The position numbers were made by a program, and so were the translations under genes. From NCBI RefSeq assembly GCF_030696805.1, contig NZ_JAUYRO010000053.1, forward strand, positions 1 through 64,000: a stretch of 64,000 nt of DNA. Reading direction: 5' to 3'. Source of the stretch: Methyloversatilis sp. Its GTDB lineage: Bacteria > Pseudomonadota > Gammaproteobacteria > Burkholderiales > Rhodocyclaceae. Below are positions 16,242 through 26,423 of this stretch, piece after piece (position 1 is the stretch's first letter; the number at the start of each line of letters is the position of its first letter). The notes under the pieces are model-generated. The model made no database searches. It had not been told where the DNA came from and was given only the letters and a program-made list of their open reading frames with translations.

Positions 16242-18977
16242 TCAGGACGGGGTGGTCAAGTTCGCTGCATCCGGAAACAGCCGCGTCCAGATGGCGGTGA
16301 TGGCTGCCCGCTCGACGACCACCTGGGCCGGATCGACGCGCGCCTTGGGCGCGTCGTTCAGGCGAAGGCCATGCTGCAGGTGACGCAGGTGGCGGTAGGC
16401 GTTGCCGGCGGCGACCGCATCCGGCGCCGGCAGCAGGCCGAATTGCGAGGCAATGCGCAGCAGCGTGATGTTGCCCAGGTTTCCGGTCAGCTCGGGGTGG
16501 CGTGATGCGTAGGCGAGCACCAGGTACTGCACCGCGAATTCGAGGTCGATCAGGCCGCCCGGATCGTGCTTGATGTCGAACAGGTCGGATTTGTTGGCGT
16601 GGCCCTCGCGCATCTTGCGCCGCATGTCGAGCACCTCGCGCTGCAGCGTCGTGAGGTCGCGGTCGCGCGTCAGCACCTCGTTGCGGATGGCTTCGAACTG
16701 CTCGCCGACCTGTGCGTCGCCGGCCGAAAAGCGGGCGCGGGTCAGCGCCTGGTGTTCCCACACCCAGGCGGATTTTCGCTGATAGTCGCGGAAGGCTTCG
16801 ACTGAACTGACCAGCAGGCCGGATTCGCCGTTCGGCCGCAGCCGGGTGTCGGTTTCGAACAGCATGCCGGCGCTGGTGTGGCTGGACAGCCAGGTCAGCA
16901 GGCGCTGCGCCAGCCGGGCGTAGATTTCGGGGGCCGATTCGTGCTCGTCGTCGAACAGGAAGATCACGTCCAGATCGGATGCATAGCCCAGTTCCTTGCC
17001 GCCCAGCTTGCCGTAGCTGATGACCGCGAAGCGCGGCGTGTCGCGGTGGCGCCGCGCCAGCTTGCGCCAGCACAGGTCGAGCGTGACGCGCAGCATCACG
17101 TCGGCCAGCGCCGACAGGTGGTCGGACAGCCGCTCGACCGACAGCTCGCCCGCCAGATCGCGTGCCAGCAAGCGGAAAACCTGAGCGTGGTGGGCGTCGC
17201 GCATGGTGTCCATCTGGCGTTCGGTGTCGTCGCCCAGTTCGTCGAGCTGCACTCGCAACGCCGCATCGAAGGCCGGCCAGTCCGGTTCGCCGGTCAGCAG
17301 CCGGGCGTCCAGCAGTTCATCGAGCAGGATGGGGTGGCGCACCAGATAGCTGGCGGCCCAGCTCGACGCACCGATCAGCCGTGCCACCTGGCCAAGTGCC
17401 TGAGGAAACTCCGCCAGCAGCGCCAGGTAGGCGGCGCGCCGGCTGATTGCTTCCAGCAGATCGAGCCCGCGCAGCGCCGTCGCCGTCGGGTGAGGTGTTT
17501 CGCGGCACGCTTCGAGCAGTTTGGGCACCAGTGCGTCGACCCGGTTGCGCGAAGTGTCGGGCAACTGGCGGTAGCGGCTGCCGGACTTGAACGCGACCAG
17601 CCGGTTCGACAGGTCTTCCGGCTCGCTGAAGCCCATGGTGGCGAGTGCGCTTCGGCAGTCGTCGCCCTGGTCGGCGTCCTGCCACAGCGCGCGCGGCGCT
17701 GAGGTGTCCGTTTCCTGCGCGCCGAACACGGCGTCGAAATGCCGGCTGACCCGGCTGCGATGCGCATCGAGTTCGCTCAGCAGGCTCGCGTAGTCGTCGA
17801 AACCCATGGCGCTGGCGATCAGGGCCTGATCGCCGGAGTCGGCCGGCAGTTTGTGCGTCTGCGCATCATCGAGGTACTGCAGCCGGTGCTCAAGGCGGCG
17901 CAGGAACACATAGGCCGCATGCAGTTCGTCCACCGCCTCTTCGGTCATCACGCCGCGCATCGCCAGCCGGTCGAGCACCTTTTGCGTCGGACGGATCTGC
18001 AGCGCACTTTCGCGGCCACCACGGATCAGCTGGAACACCTGGGCGATGAATTCGATTTCGCGGATGCCGCCCGGGCCCAGTTTCACGTTGTCGGCCATGT
18101 CGCGCCGCGCCACTTCGCGGCGGATCTGCGCGTGCAGGTCGCGCATCGCGTTGATGGCGCCGAAATCGAGGTATTTGCGGAACACGAAGGGCTTGCGCAG
18201 GGACTCCAGTTCGTCGTGCCGGCTGCCGGTCAGCGCGCGCGCCTTGATCCAGGCATAGCGTTCCCACTCGCGGCCCTGGGTGAAGAAGTAGTTTTCGAGC
18301 ATGTCGAAACTGACCGCCAGCGGACCACTGTCGCCATTCGGGCGCAGGCGCATGTCGACCCGGAACACGAAGCCGTCGGCCGTCACTTCCGACAGCAGTT
18401 CGATCACCTTGCGGCTCAGCCGGGTGAAAAAGTCGAAATTGTCGATCTGCTTGCCCAGCCCGTTCGGCGTCTGGCCATCGGTTTCGCCGCTTTCCGGATA
18501 GACGAAGATGAAATCGACGTCGGAACTGACGTTCAGCTCGCGCCCGCCCAGCTTGCCCATGCCGATGCAGATGAAGGGCTGCACCACGCCGGCGCTGCCG
18601 TCCTCGGCCTCGCCACGCGGCTCGCCGAAACGCGCTGTGAGCGGGAGGCGCGCCTGATCGGCCGCCACGCGCACGGTCAGTTCGGCCAGCAGCGTCATGC
18701 CCTCGGTCACTTCGTCCAGATCGGCCAGGCCAGCCAGATCACGCACGATCAGATGGGCCATCGTGCGGGCACGCAGGTGGCGCAGCGCGCGCTTGATGCC
18801 GGCTTCGTCGCCCGTCTCGAATGCCGTCTGCGCCAGCCAGTCCTCGAGCACGGTTGCACTGGCGTGCGCCTGCAGGGTACCGGTCAGCGTGCCTATGAGT
18901 GCCGGTCGGGCATCGAGCAGGCGGTCGAGGTAGCGACTGTGTCGTCGGGCGTGGGCAATGGCGGTAGATGCATCCAT
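16242..18977 (-). CDS. glnE: Bifunctional glutamine synthetase adenylyltransferase/deadenylase
   Basis: GlnE attaches and removes AMP on glutamine synthetase under control of the PII protein, tuning ammonia assimilation. The 911-aa protein has the two nucleotidyltransferase domains: the N-terminal deadenylase with GMGKLGGRELNVSSDVDFIF and the C-terminal adenylylase with SYGKLGGKELGYASDLDVIF. Each carries the paired aspartates for metal. Between and after them are the helical GlnD-type domains (for example GPGGIREIEFIAQVFQLIRGG and DPGGLIDLEFAVQYLVLAYA). Length is close to the family norm. It is divergent from yhdP across 186 bases and is followed by a small lipoprotein gene. Confidence 0.96.
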   Translation of the reverse strand: MDASTAIAHARRHSRYLDRLLDARPALIGTLTGTLQAHASATVLEDWLAQTAFETGDEAGIKRALRHLRARTMAHLIVRDLAGLADLDEVTEGMTLLAELTVRVAADQARLPLTARFGEPRGEAEDGSAGVVQPFICIGMGKLGGRELNVSSDVDFIFVYPESGETDGQTPNGLGKQIDNFDFFTRLSRKVIELLSEVTADGFVFRVDMRLRPNGDSGPLAVSFDMLENYFFTQGREWERYAWIKARALTGSRHDELESLRKPFVFRKYLDFGAINAMRDLHAQIRREVARRDMADNVKLGPGGIREIEFIAQVFQLIRGGRESALQIRPTQKVLDRLAMRGVMTEEAVDELHAAYVFLRRLEHRLQYLDDAQTHKLPADSGDQALIASAMGFDDYASLLSELDAHRSRVSRHFDAVFGAQETDTSAPRALWQDADQGDDCRSALATMGFSEPEDLSNRLVAFKSGSRYRQLPDTSRNRVDALVPKLLEACRETPHPTATALRGLDLLEAISRRAAYLALLAEFPQALGQVARLIGASSWAASYLVRHPILLDELLDARLLTGEPDWPAFDAALRVQLDELGDDTERQMDTMRDAHHAQVFRLLARDLAGELSVERLSDHLSALADVMLRVTLDLCWRKLARRHRDTPRFAVISYGKLGGKELGYASDLDVIFLFDDEHESAPEIYARLAQRLLTWLSSHTSAGMLFETDTRLRPNGESGLLVSSVEAFRDYQRKSAWVWEHQALTRARFSAGDAQVGEQFEAIRNEVLTRDRDLTTLQREVLDMRRKMREGHANKSDLFDIKHDPGGLIDLEFAVQYLVLAYASRHPELTGNLGNITLLRIASQFGLLPAPDAVAAGNAYRHLRHLQHGLRLNDAPKARVDPAQVVVERAAITAIWTRLFPDAANLTTPS

Positions 18978-19163
18978 GTGTCGTCTCTGCGATCGGTCGT
19001 GAAAATGCCGGGCTGTCGCAAGGCGCTGTCGCCCTGCCCGCCCGGAGCCATACGCGCCTGTTGTAAGGACTCCCTACAGAACGCGCCCTGTGCGACGTTG
19101 CGGGTAAACTCCAATATCGTCCCACAAACGCAGTCATCCCACTTTTGACTGCAAATTCTGATC

Positions 19164-22100
19164 TTGTCTGATTCTTCCTCCGCTGCCATTGCACACGCGC
19201 CCGCAGACGCCCGGTCCGCGCGGCCGTTATGGCGGCGACTGCCCGGCCGCGCCTTCGACGTGCTGCTGGTCGCCTGGATTGTCGTGGCGCTGGTCGTGCT
19301 GGGCGCGCGTCACCTGCTGCTGCCGCAGGTGGATGCCTACCGAACTCAGATCGAAGGCGCGGTGGGCGAGGCGCTCGCGCGCGAAGTGCGCATCGACAGC
19401 ATCCGCGCCGACTGGAGCGGTCTGCACCCGCATCTGGCGCTGCGTGGTGTCACCCTGCTCGACGAAGCCGGTCAGCCGGCGCTGCGGCTGGAACAGGTCG
19501 ATGCCGCACTCGGGTTTTCGTCGCTGGTGCGCGGGCGCATGCATCTGCACCGGCTCGATATCAACAGCCCCGCGCTGCAGATCCGCCGCGATACGGCCGG
19601 CGTACTCCACATCGCAGGGCTCGCGCTGCGGCAGGACGGCACGCGCGGCGGCTTTCTGCCATGGCTGCTCGCGCAGGGGCAGATCAACATCCGCGATGCG
19701 CAGCTCGAGTGGCATGACGAAACTCGCGCCGGTGCGCCGCCGCTGACGCTGACCCAGGTCAATCTGCGACTGGACAACTCGGGCGACCGGCACCGCTTCG
19801 GCCTGCTCGCCACGCCGCCGGCGGAACTGGCCCGGCAGCTGGAACTGCGTGGCGACGTGGTACTGCCCGACATCGACCAGCCGGCCCGCGCGTCGGGCGA
19901 ACTTTACGTATCGCTGGACAACGCCGACCTTGCCGTCTGGCAGAGCTGGGTCGATTACCCGGTCGATCTGCCCCAGGGGCGCGGTGCGGTGCGCGCCTGG
20001 GCGAATTTCGACGGCGCCACGCTCAATGCGGTCACCGGCGAACTGGCGCTGTCGGACGTGAAACTGCGCCTGCTGCCCGATCTGCCGCAGCTTGATCTGG
20101 TCACCCTGTCCGGGCGCGTCAGTGCCGAGCATCTGAGCCGCTCGCGGGTGACCGCCAATGCGCGCCAGTTGCAGTTGCTGACCCGCGACGGCGTGCGCGT
20201 GCGGCCGACCAGCATCGACCTGAAATGGCAGGCCGCCGCCGACGGACGAGCCGGGCAGGGTGAAGTGTCGGCCAGCGTGCTCGACCTTGCCGCACTGACC
20301 CGGCTGTCCGACTTCATGCCGCTGCCCGATCCGTTGCGCGAGCGGCTGCGCGATCACGCGCCGCACGGCCGGCTGACCGACCTCGACGCCGGCTGGACAG
20401 GCGAGCTGTCGGCGCCGCTCGGTTTCCGCGTCAGCGCCGGGCTCGACCGCATCGGCTTCAATGCGCGCGGCGACGTGCCCGGTGTGGCCGGTCTGAGCGG
20501 CAAGCTCGAAGGTAGCGATGAGCGCGGCAGCGTGGTGGTCGATGCGCCGGGACTGAGCTTCGATCTGCCGACGGTGTTCGCCGAGCCGCAGATCACGTTC
20601 GCCCGCTTCAAACTGCGTGCCGGCTGGTCGCGCAGCGACGGCGAAACCACCGTCGCGCTGGAATCCGTGGCGTTCGGCAATGCCGACGTCGAAGGCGAAT
20701 TCAGCGGCCGCTACCGCACGCTGCCGGAAAGCGCCGGGGAACTCGATCTGGATGGCCGCCTGCAGCGCAGCGACGCGCGCGCCATCTGGCGCTACCTGCC
20801 GCTGACCATTGGCGCCGATACGCGCGACTGGCTGCGTGATGCGCTGGTGGCGGGCGGCTCCACCGATGCAACGCTGAAGCTGCGCGGCAAGCTCGACGAC
20901 TTTCCGTTCGATCGCGGGCAAGCCGGGGTCTTTCTGGTCAAGGTGAAGGCCGAAGATGTGACGGTCGCCTTCGGTGGCACCTGGCCAGCCATCACCGGAC
21001 TCGACGCCGATGTGCTGTTTGAAGGCAAGCGCATGCTCATCACTTCGCGCGACGGCCGCATCCTGAACACGAAGCTGGGCACCACGACTGCCGAAATACC
21101 GGACCTCGAAGCGGCCGAGGAACTGTTGCTGGTGCGCGGATCGGCCAGCGGGGTCACGTCCGAGTTCCTGCGCTATATCGACATCAGCCCGGTGGCGGGT
21201 CGCATGGACGGATTCACCCGCGGCATGCGCGCCGACGGTAATGGCCGTCTCAATGTGTCGCTGGCCATACCTCTGCGCCACTCGCAGGACGCGAAAATCG
21301 AAGGCGATTTCACCTTCGCCGGCAATCGTCTGATCATCGACGACGCGCTGCCGCCGCTGACCGATGCGGCAGGCAAGATTTCGTTCACGGACAGTTCGCT
21401 GACCGTTCGCGGGGCGCAGGCGACGGCACTGGGCTTCCCGATGACGCTCGATGTGGCTTCAGCGGGCGGCGGCGTGGTGAATGTGACGGCCAGCGGACGC
21501 GCATCGATGGAGGCGCTGCGTGCCCAACTGGGGCAGCCGTGGCTCGCGGCACTCGCCGGCACGGCAGCCTGGCAGGCCCGCCTGGGCGTGCGCCGCAACG
21601 GCATGGACATGACGCTGGAAGCCGATCTGGCCCAGCTTGCCTCGACGCTCCCGGCCCCGCTCGGCAAGGCGGCCGGCGAGCCCATGACGCTCCGGATCGA
21701 ACGCACCGGCACGCTCGACGCGCGTGAATCGGCCCGGCGCGGCCTGCCGGCCATCGGTCCCGACCGCGAACTGTTGCGCGTCACGCTCGGCGATCTGGCC
21801 AGCGCCGACATCGTGCGCCGCACGGCGCCGACCGGCTGGGTCATCGAGCGAGGCGCGATCGGGCTGCCGCAACAGCCGGCGATGCCCGAGCGCGGACTTG
21901 CGCTGTCCGTGCGTGCCGATACGCTCGACCTCGACGCCTTGCGCCGTGCTTTTACACCGCGACCCACTCCCGAGGGGGCGGCGGGTGCGGCGGGTGCGGC
22001 GGGCAGCAGGGACGACGACCTGCCGCTTGCCCGCGTGCTGCTTGATGCGAAGCATGTGCGCCTGATGGACCACTGGCTCGATGCGGTCAAGGCCGATGCA

Positions 22101-23129
22101 CAACGTCAGGGCGAGGCCTGGGACATCGATCTTGCGAGCACGCAGGCGCGTGGCCGCATCAACTGGTCCGGGCAGGGCAAGGGCCGCCTGCAGGCGCGTT
22201 TCGACCAGCTGTTGATCAATACAGCGAGCGAGCCGGGCGTGCAGGCGTCGCCCGACGCCGAGGCGGAAGCGGGCGACGTGCTGGAGGATCTGCCTGCGCT
22301 GGACATCGAAGCAGCGCGCTTCGTGCTCGACGGCAAGACGCTTGGCAAACTGGCACTGCAGGCCAGCAACGAGCGGCGCGCCTGGCTGATCGACCGGCTG
22401 GCCCTGGAATTGCCGGAAGGCCGTTTCGATGCCAGCGGTGCCTGGGGCAAGCCGCTCGGTGCGCCGGGTGGCGTGCGCGAGACGCGGCTCGATTTTTCGA
22501 TCAGGGCGGACGAGGCGGGCAAGCTGCTCGATCGGCTCGGTCACGCCGACGCATTGCGCCGGGGTACTGCCGACATGAAAGGCAGCCTGCGCTGGAACGG
22601 CAACCCGTTGTCGATCGACTATCCGTCACTGTCCGGTGCGTTCAAGCTGTCGGTCAGCAAGGGGCAGTTCAGCAAGATCAACCCCGGTGCCGGGCGTCTG
22701 CTCGGCATCCTCAGCCTGCAGGCGCTGCCGCGCCGCATCACACTGGATTTCCGGGACGTGTTCAGCGAAGGGTTCGCGTTCGACCTGATTGAAGGCAATG
22801 TCGCGGTCGAGCGCGGCATCATGAAAACCGACGACTTCGAACTGGCCGGCCCGGCCGCACGCGTGCGGATTAGCGGCAGTGCGGACATCGCGGCCGAAAC
22901 GCAGAATCTGATCGTGCGCGTGCAGCCGGCGCTCAGCGACAGCGTGTCGGTCGGCGTGTTGATCGCCAATCCTGCGGTCGGGTTGGCCACCTACCTTGCG
23001 CAGAAGGTACTGCGCGATCCGCTCGGCCAGATTTTCGCCTTCCAGTACGGCGTTACCGGGTCCTGGGACGATCCGGTCGTGGCTAAACTTGCGGTGCCAC
23101 CACCGTCCGGCAAGCAGGCGGAAAATTGA
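19164..23129 (+). CDS. yhdP: YhdP family AsmA-like envelope protein
   Basis: A 1321-aa protein anchored by one N-terminal helix (FDVLLVAWIVVALVVLGARHLLL, about residues 30-52) followed by a very long periplasmic beta-rich region. YhdP, TamB and YdbH are AsmA-like bridges that carry phospholipids from the inner to the outer membrane. Family signs are the early segment VRIDSIRADWSGLHPHLALRGVTL (DUF3971-type) and the C-terminal AsmA_2 block (GAFKLSVSKGQFSKINPGAGRLLGILSLQALPRR ... DDFELAGPAARVRISGSADI). A start at TTG 19164 was accepted because no better codon precedes the helix. An in-frame 9-bp triplication encodes GAAGAAGAAG near residue 940. It heads a forward run with the nitrilase, FeeM-like and tldD genes. 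Confidence 0.92.
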   Translation: MSDSSSAAIAHAPADARSARPLWRRLPGRAFDVLLVAWIVVALVVLGARHLLLPQVDAYRTQIEGAVGEALAREVRIDSIRADWSGLHPHLALRGVTLLDEAGQPALRLEQVDAALGFSSLVRGRMHLHRLDINSPALQIRRDTAGVLHIAGLALRQDGTRGGFLPWLLAQGQINIRDAQLEWHDETRAGAPPLTLTQVNLRLDNSGDRHRFGLLATPPAELARQLELRGDVVLPDIDQPARASGELYVSLDNADLAVWQSWVDYPVDLPQGRGAVRAWANFDGATLNAVTGELALSDVKLRLLPDLPQLDLVTLSGRVSAEHLSRSRVTANARQLQLLTRDGVRVRPTSIDLKWQAAADGRAGQGEVSASVLDLAALTRLSDFMPLPDPLRERLRDHAPHGRLTDLDAGWTGELSAPLGFRVSAGLDRIGFNARGDVPGVAGLSGKLEGSDERGSVVVDAPGLSFDLPTVFAEPQITFARFKLRAGWSRSDGETTVALESVAFGNADVEGEFSGRYRTLPESAGELDLDGRLQRSDARAIWRYLPLTIGADTRDWLRDALVAGGSTDATLKLRGKLDDFPFDRGQAGVFLVKVKAEDVTVAFGGTWPAITGLDADVLFEGKRMLITSRDGRILNTKLGTTTAEIPDLEAAEELLLVRGSASGVTSEFLRYIDISPVAGRMDGFTRGMRADGNGRLNVSLAIPLRHSQDAKIEGDFTFAGNRLIIDDALPPLTDAAGKISFTDSSLTVRGAQATALGFPMTLDVASAGGGVVNVTASGRASMEALRAQLGQPWLAALAGTAAWQARLGVRRNGMDMTLEADLAQLASTLPAPLGKAAGEPMTLRIERTGTLDARESARRGLPAIGPDRELLRVTLGDLASADIVRRTAPTGWVIERGAIGLPQQPAMPERGLALSVRADTLDLDALRRAFTPRPTPEGAAGAAGAAGSRDDDLPLARVLLDAKHVRLMDHWLDAVKADAQRQGEAWDIDLASTQARGRINWSGQGKGRLQARFDQLLINTASEPGVQASPDAEAEAGDVLEDLPALDIEAARFVLDGKTLGKLALQASNERRAWLIDRLALELPEGRFDASGAWGKPLGAPGGVRETRLDFSIRADEAGKLLDRLGHADALRRGTADMKGSLRWNGNPLSIDYPSLSGAFKLSVSKGQFSKINPGAGRLLGILSLQALPRRITLDFRDVFSEGFAFDLIEGNVAVERGIMKTDDFELAGPAARVRISGSADIAAETQNLIVRVQPALSDSVSVGVLIANPAVGLATYLAQKVLRDPLGQIFAFQYGVTGSWDDPVVAKLAVPPPSGKQAEN

Positions 23130-23222
23130 TGCCCTGGGTTCGCGGTCAGCTGGTCGGGTGGTCAGGTGCGTCGCTTGCCGCAGCATGCTTTGGCGGCGCA
23201 TCATCAAACTGAAAGGTCCGTC

Positions 23223-24041
23223 ATGAATACTTCTGCAATGACCCGCGTTGCTGCCGTGCAGATGGTGTCCGGCCCGAATGTTGCCGACAACCTCGACGAG
23301 GCCGGGCACTGGATTGCCGAAGCCGCCCGTCAGGGTGCGAAGCTGGTGGCGCTGCCCGAGTATTTCGCGCTCATTTCGGGTGACGAAGCCGACAAGGTGG
23401 CGATTCGCGAAACAGAGGGTGAGGGCCCGATCCAGCGCTTCATGGCAGAAGCCGCGCAGCGGCACGGCGTCTGGCTGGTCGGCGGTTCGGTGCCGCTGGT
23501 CGCCGACCGGCCCGACAAGGTGCGCAACACCTGTCTTGCCTACGGACCGGATGGCCGCCAGGTGGCGCGCTACGACAAGATCCACCTGTTTGCCTTCACG
23601 CGCGGCGCCGAGAATTACGACGAAGCGCGCACGATAGAGGCAGGCAGCACGCCGGTCGCCTTCGAGGCGCCGTTCGGGCGGGTCGGGCTGTCGATCTGCT
23701 ACGACCTGCGTTTTCCAGAGTTTTTCCGCGCGCTGGGCGACATGAAGCTGCTGGTGCTGGGGGCGGCCTTCACGGAAACGACCGGTCGCGCGCACTGGGA
23801 ACTGCTGCTGCGCGCGCGCGCGGTCGAAAATCAGTGCTACGTGCTGGCATCGGCGCAGGGCGGCGTGCACCCGTCGGGGCGGCGCACCTTCGGCGATTCA
23901 ATGCTGATCGACCCGTGGGGCCAGGTGCTCAATCGTCTGGCGCGCGGCCCGGGCGTGGTCGCAGGCGATCTGAACGAGGACTATCTCGTTGAAATAAGGC
24001 AAAATCTTCCGGCTCTGGGACACCGACGCCTTTCATGCTGA
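23223..24041 (+). CDS. Nitrilase-superfamily amidase (Nit1/deaminated-glutathione amidase type)
   Basis: A 272-aa carbon-nitrogen hydrolase. The Glu-Lys-Cys catalytic triad is visible: E in LVALPEYFAL, K in RYDKIHLFAF and C in LSICYDLRFPEFFRAL. The spacing and the FAFTRGAENYDEA loop match the Nit1/YbeM/NitAB clade, which repairs deaminated glutathione or acts as an omega-amidase; the exact substrate cannot be set from sequence. The ATG at 23223 has an AAAGG site seven to ten bases upstream. The yhdP-nitrilase-tldD order is conserved in betaproteobacteria; here an acyltransferase-like gene separates nitrilase and tldD. Confidence 0.9.
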   Translation: MNTSAMTRVAAVQMVSGPNVADNLDEAGHWIAEAARQGAKLVALPEYFALISGDEADKVAIRETEGEGPIQRFMAEAAQRHGVWLVGGSVPLVADRPDKVRNTCLAYGPDGRQVARYDKIHLFAFTRGAENYDEARTIEAGSTPVAFEAPFGRVGLSICYDLRFPEFFRALGDMKLLVLGAAFTETTGRAHWELLLRARAVENQCYVLASAQGGVHPSGRRTFGDSMLIDPWGQVLNRLARGPGVVAGDLNEDYLVEIRQNLPALGHRRLSC

Positions 24042-24062
24042 ACATTCGTTGCTGAGGTCGAC

Positions 24063-24833
24063 ATGGCTGATCAACCCACCCGCCCCCATTCCCAGTTTCC
24101 GCACACGCTGGCTGAAGTCACGGTCATGGACGTCGACCGGCTGCGCTCCATGTGCATCGAGCAGGAAGACATCGCCGGTACGCGCGAAATGGCGCAGCAG
24201 AAAGACAAGTTCCGGGTGCGCCTGCTGAGCAGCGACAACGAGAAGCGCGAAGGCACCAGCCTGCTGATCGAGAAGATGTATTCGTGGCGCGGGTACCACA
24301 CGAAGAAGCAAATCGACGAGGTGCCCAACCGGATCACCCTTGTGGCGGAGTTCGATGGCCATATATATGGAACGATTACGGTCAATCTCGATTCCGATAC
24401 GGGTCTGTCGGCTGATGAAACCTACCCTGACGTGATGGCTGCACTGCGCGGCGACGGCCGTCGCGTGTGCGAATTCGGCAAGTTTGCCGTGGAACAGTCG
24501 GTCAAGTCGAAGCGACTGATGGGCACATTGTTCCACCTGATGTGCATCTACGCGTTCCGGCTGCAGCGCTGCGACGACGTACTGATCGAGGTAAATCCTC
24601 GCCACCGCGTGTTCTACGAAAAGTATCTGTCCTTTGTGCCGGCCGCCGAGGAACGCATGTGCAGCCGTGTCGGCGCACCCGCCGTTCTGCTCAGACTGAC
24701 GCGCGAAATGTATCGCAGCCGGGTCGATGAACTGGGCGGGCGCTGGCGCGATCTGAAGGAAGAGAAGTCGATGTACAAGTATTTTTTCCCGCGACAGGAA
24801 GAAGATGCCATCGCGGACCGGCTCGGACGCTAG
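24063..24833 (+). CDS. FeeM-like N-acyl amino acid synthase (GNAT fold)
   Basis: A 256-aa protein resembling the FeeM / PEP-CTERM-associated acyltransferase group, GNAT-fold enzymes that join a fatty acyl chain from acyl carrier protein to an amino acid. Visible features are the central strand-helix NRITLVAEFDGHIYGTITVN, the CEFGKFAVEQSVKSKRLMG segment and the characteristic IEVNPRHRVFYEKYLSF motif. The last 50 residues are charged and lack a membrane helix. It starts 21 bases after the nitrilase stop and ends 43 bases before tldD, so it is embedded in that operon. No exosortase or PEP-CTERM gene is visible in the window. The biochemical product is an inference from family likeness. Confidence 0.8.
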   Translation: MADQPTRPHSQFPHTLAEVTVMDVDRLRSMCIEQEDIAGTREMAQQKDKFRVRLLSSDNEKREGTSLLIEKMYSWRGYHTKKQIDEVPNRITLVAEFDGHIYGTITVNLDSDTGLSADETYPDVMAALRGDGRRVCEFGKFAVEQSVKSKRLMGTLFHLMCIYAFRLQRCDDVLIEVNPRHRVFYEKYLSFVPAAEERMCSRVGAPAVLLRLTREMYRSRVDELGGRWRDLKEEKSMYKYFFPRQEEDAIADRLGR

Positions 24834-24876
24834 GTGCGACGAAACCCGCCCAAATTGACAGAGGATGCACTGACCC

Positions 24877-26364
24877 ATGACAGGTTCCACCCGCACGACC
24901 GGCATCCAGGCAGCACTACCTGGCCCCGACATGATGGACATCGCGCGATCGACGCTGCTAGCGCCATTCGATCTTGCGCGCCATGACCTCGACCGGGTGT
25001 TCGGCCTGCTCGCCTCACACCGCATTGACTACGCCGACCTGTATTTCCAGCACCAGTGCAGCGAGGCCTGGAGTCTGGAAGAGGGCATCGTCAAGTCCGG
25101 GAGCTTCAATATCGAACAGGGTGTGGGTGTGCGCGCGATCCAGGGCGAAAAGACCGCATTCGCGTATTCGGACGAAATCAGCGCCCCGGCGCTGGAAGCT
25201 GCGGCCCGCGCGACGCGTGCGATCGCATCGCAGGGCCAGAGCCTGACCGCGCGCACGCTGACCAGCAAGGCAAAGCTGCCGCGGGCGCTGTATTCGGCCG
25301 CCAACCCGCATGCCTCCCTCAGCGACACCGCGAAGGTGCAACTGCTTGAGCGGCTCGAAAGCTATGCCCGCGCGGAAGACAGCCGCGTCACACAGGTGAT
25401 GGCCCACATCGCCGGCACGCACGAAACGGTGCTGGTGATGCGCAACGACGGCCACATGGCTGCCGATGTGCGGCCGCTGGTTCGCGTGTCGGTCACCGTC
25501 ATCATGCAGGATGGTACGCGTCGCGAGCAGGGCTCGAGCGGCGGCGGCGGCCGCTTCGACTACGGCTACTTCACCGATGCAGTGTTGCGCGACTACGCGG
25601 CACGGGCGGTACACCAGGCACGGGTGAATCTCGACGCGCGTCCGGCGCCGGCCGGCACGATGAGCGTGGTGCTCGGCCCGGGCTGGCCGGGCATCCTGCT
25701 GCACGAGGCGATCGGCCATGGTCTGGAGGGCGATTTCAACCGCAAGGGCAGTTCGGCGTTCGCCGGGCGCATCGGCCAGCAGGTGGCGTCGCGCGGTGTG
25801 ACCGTGGTCGACGACGGTACGTTGCCGGATCGCCGCGGTTCCTTGACGATCGACGACGAAGGCAATCCGACCCGCTGCACAACGCTGATCGAGGACGGCA
25901 TTCTGGTCGGCTACATGCAGGACAGCCTGAACGCGCGCCTGATGGGCGTGGCGCCCACCGGCAACGGCCGGCGAGAAAGCTTTGCGCATCTGCCGATGCC
26001 GCGCATGACCAACACTTACATGCTCAATGGTGACCGCGAGCCGGAAGAAATCATCCGCTCGGTAAAAAAAGGCCTCTATGCCGTCAATTTCGGCGGCGGC
26101 CAGGTCGATATCACAAGCGGCAAGTTCGTGTTTTCGGGTGCGGAGGTTTATATGATCGAGAACGGAAAGGTGACCTACCCGATCAAGGGGGCAACGCTGA
26201 TCGGCAACGGCCCGGACGCGCTGACCCGCGTGTCGATGATCGGCAACGACATGGCACTGGACAGCGGCGTCGGTACCTGCGGCAAGGAAGGTCAGAGCGT
26301 TCCGGTCGGCGTCGGCCAGCCAACGTTGCGCATCGACGGATTGACCGTGGGCGGCACGGCCTGA
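24877..26364 (+). CDS. tldD: Metalloprotease subunit TldD
   Basis: TldD forms with TldE (PmbA) a zinc protease that degrades unfolded peptides and takes part in maturation of microcin B17 and antitoxin turnover. The 495-aa protein carries the TldD zinc motif [18 protein letters not shown], the strand pattern [25 protein letters not shown] near the N-terminus, and the C-terminal blocks [23 protein letters not shown] and [26 protein letters not shown]. The first 25 residues are variable, so an internal start at [12 protein letters not shown] is possible. It is the last gene of the yhdP-nitrilase-FeeM run. TldE is not in the window. Confidence 0.95.
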   Translation: MTGSTRTTGIQAALPGPDMMDIARSTLLAPFDLARHDLDRVFGLLASHRIDYADLYFQHQCSEAWSLEEGIVKSGSFNIEQGVGVRAIQGEKTAFAYSDEISAPALEAAARATRAIASQGQSLTARTLTSKAKLPRALYSAANPHASLSDTAKVQLLERLESYARAEDSRVTQVMAHIAGTHETVLVMRNDGHMAADVRPLVRVSVTVIMQDGTRREQGSSGGGGRFDYGYFTDAVLRDYAARAVHQARVNLDARPAPAGTMSVVLGPGWPGILLHEAIGHGLEGDFNRKGSSAFAGRIGQQVASRGVTVVDDGTLPDRRGSLTIDDEGNPTRCTTLIEDGILVGYMQDSLNARLMGVAPTGNGRRESFAHLPMPRMTNTYMLNGDREPEEIIRSVKKGLYAVNFGGGQVDITSGKFVFSGAEVYMIENGKVTYPIKGATLIGNGPDALTRVSMIGNDMALDSGVGTCGKEGQSVPVGVGQPTLRIDGLTVGGTA

Positions 26365-26423
26365 GCGACATACCGATCACTGACTGACTGCCGCCGCGTC
26401 CCCCGGGGTGCGGCGCTTACCCC

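Noticed and set aside
17739-19148. 469-aa forward ORF
   Set aside because: It is antisense to glnE, whose two catalytic domains are clear on the other strand.
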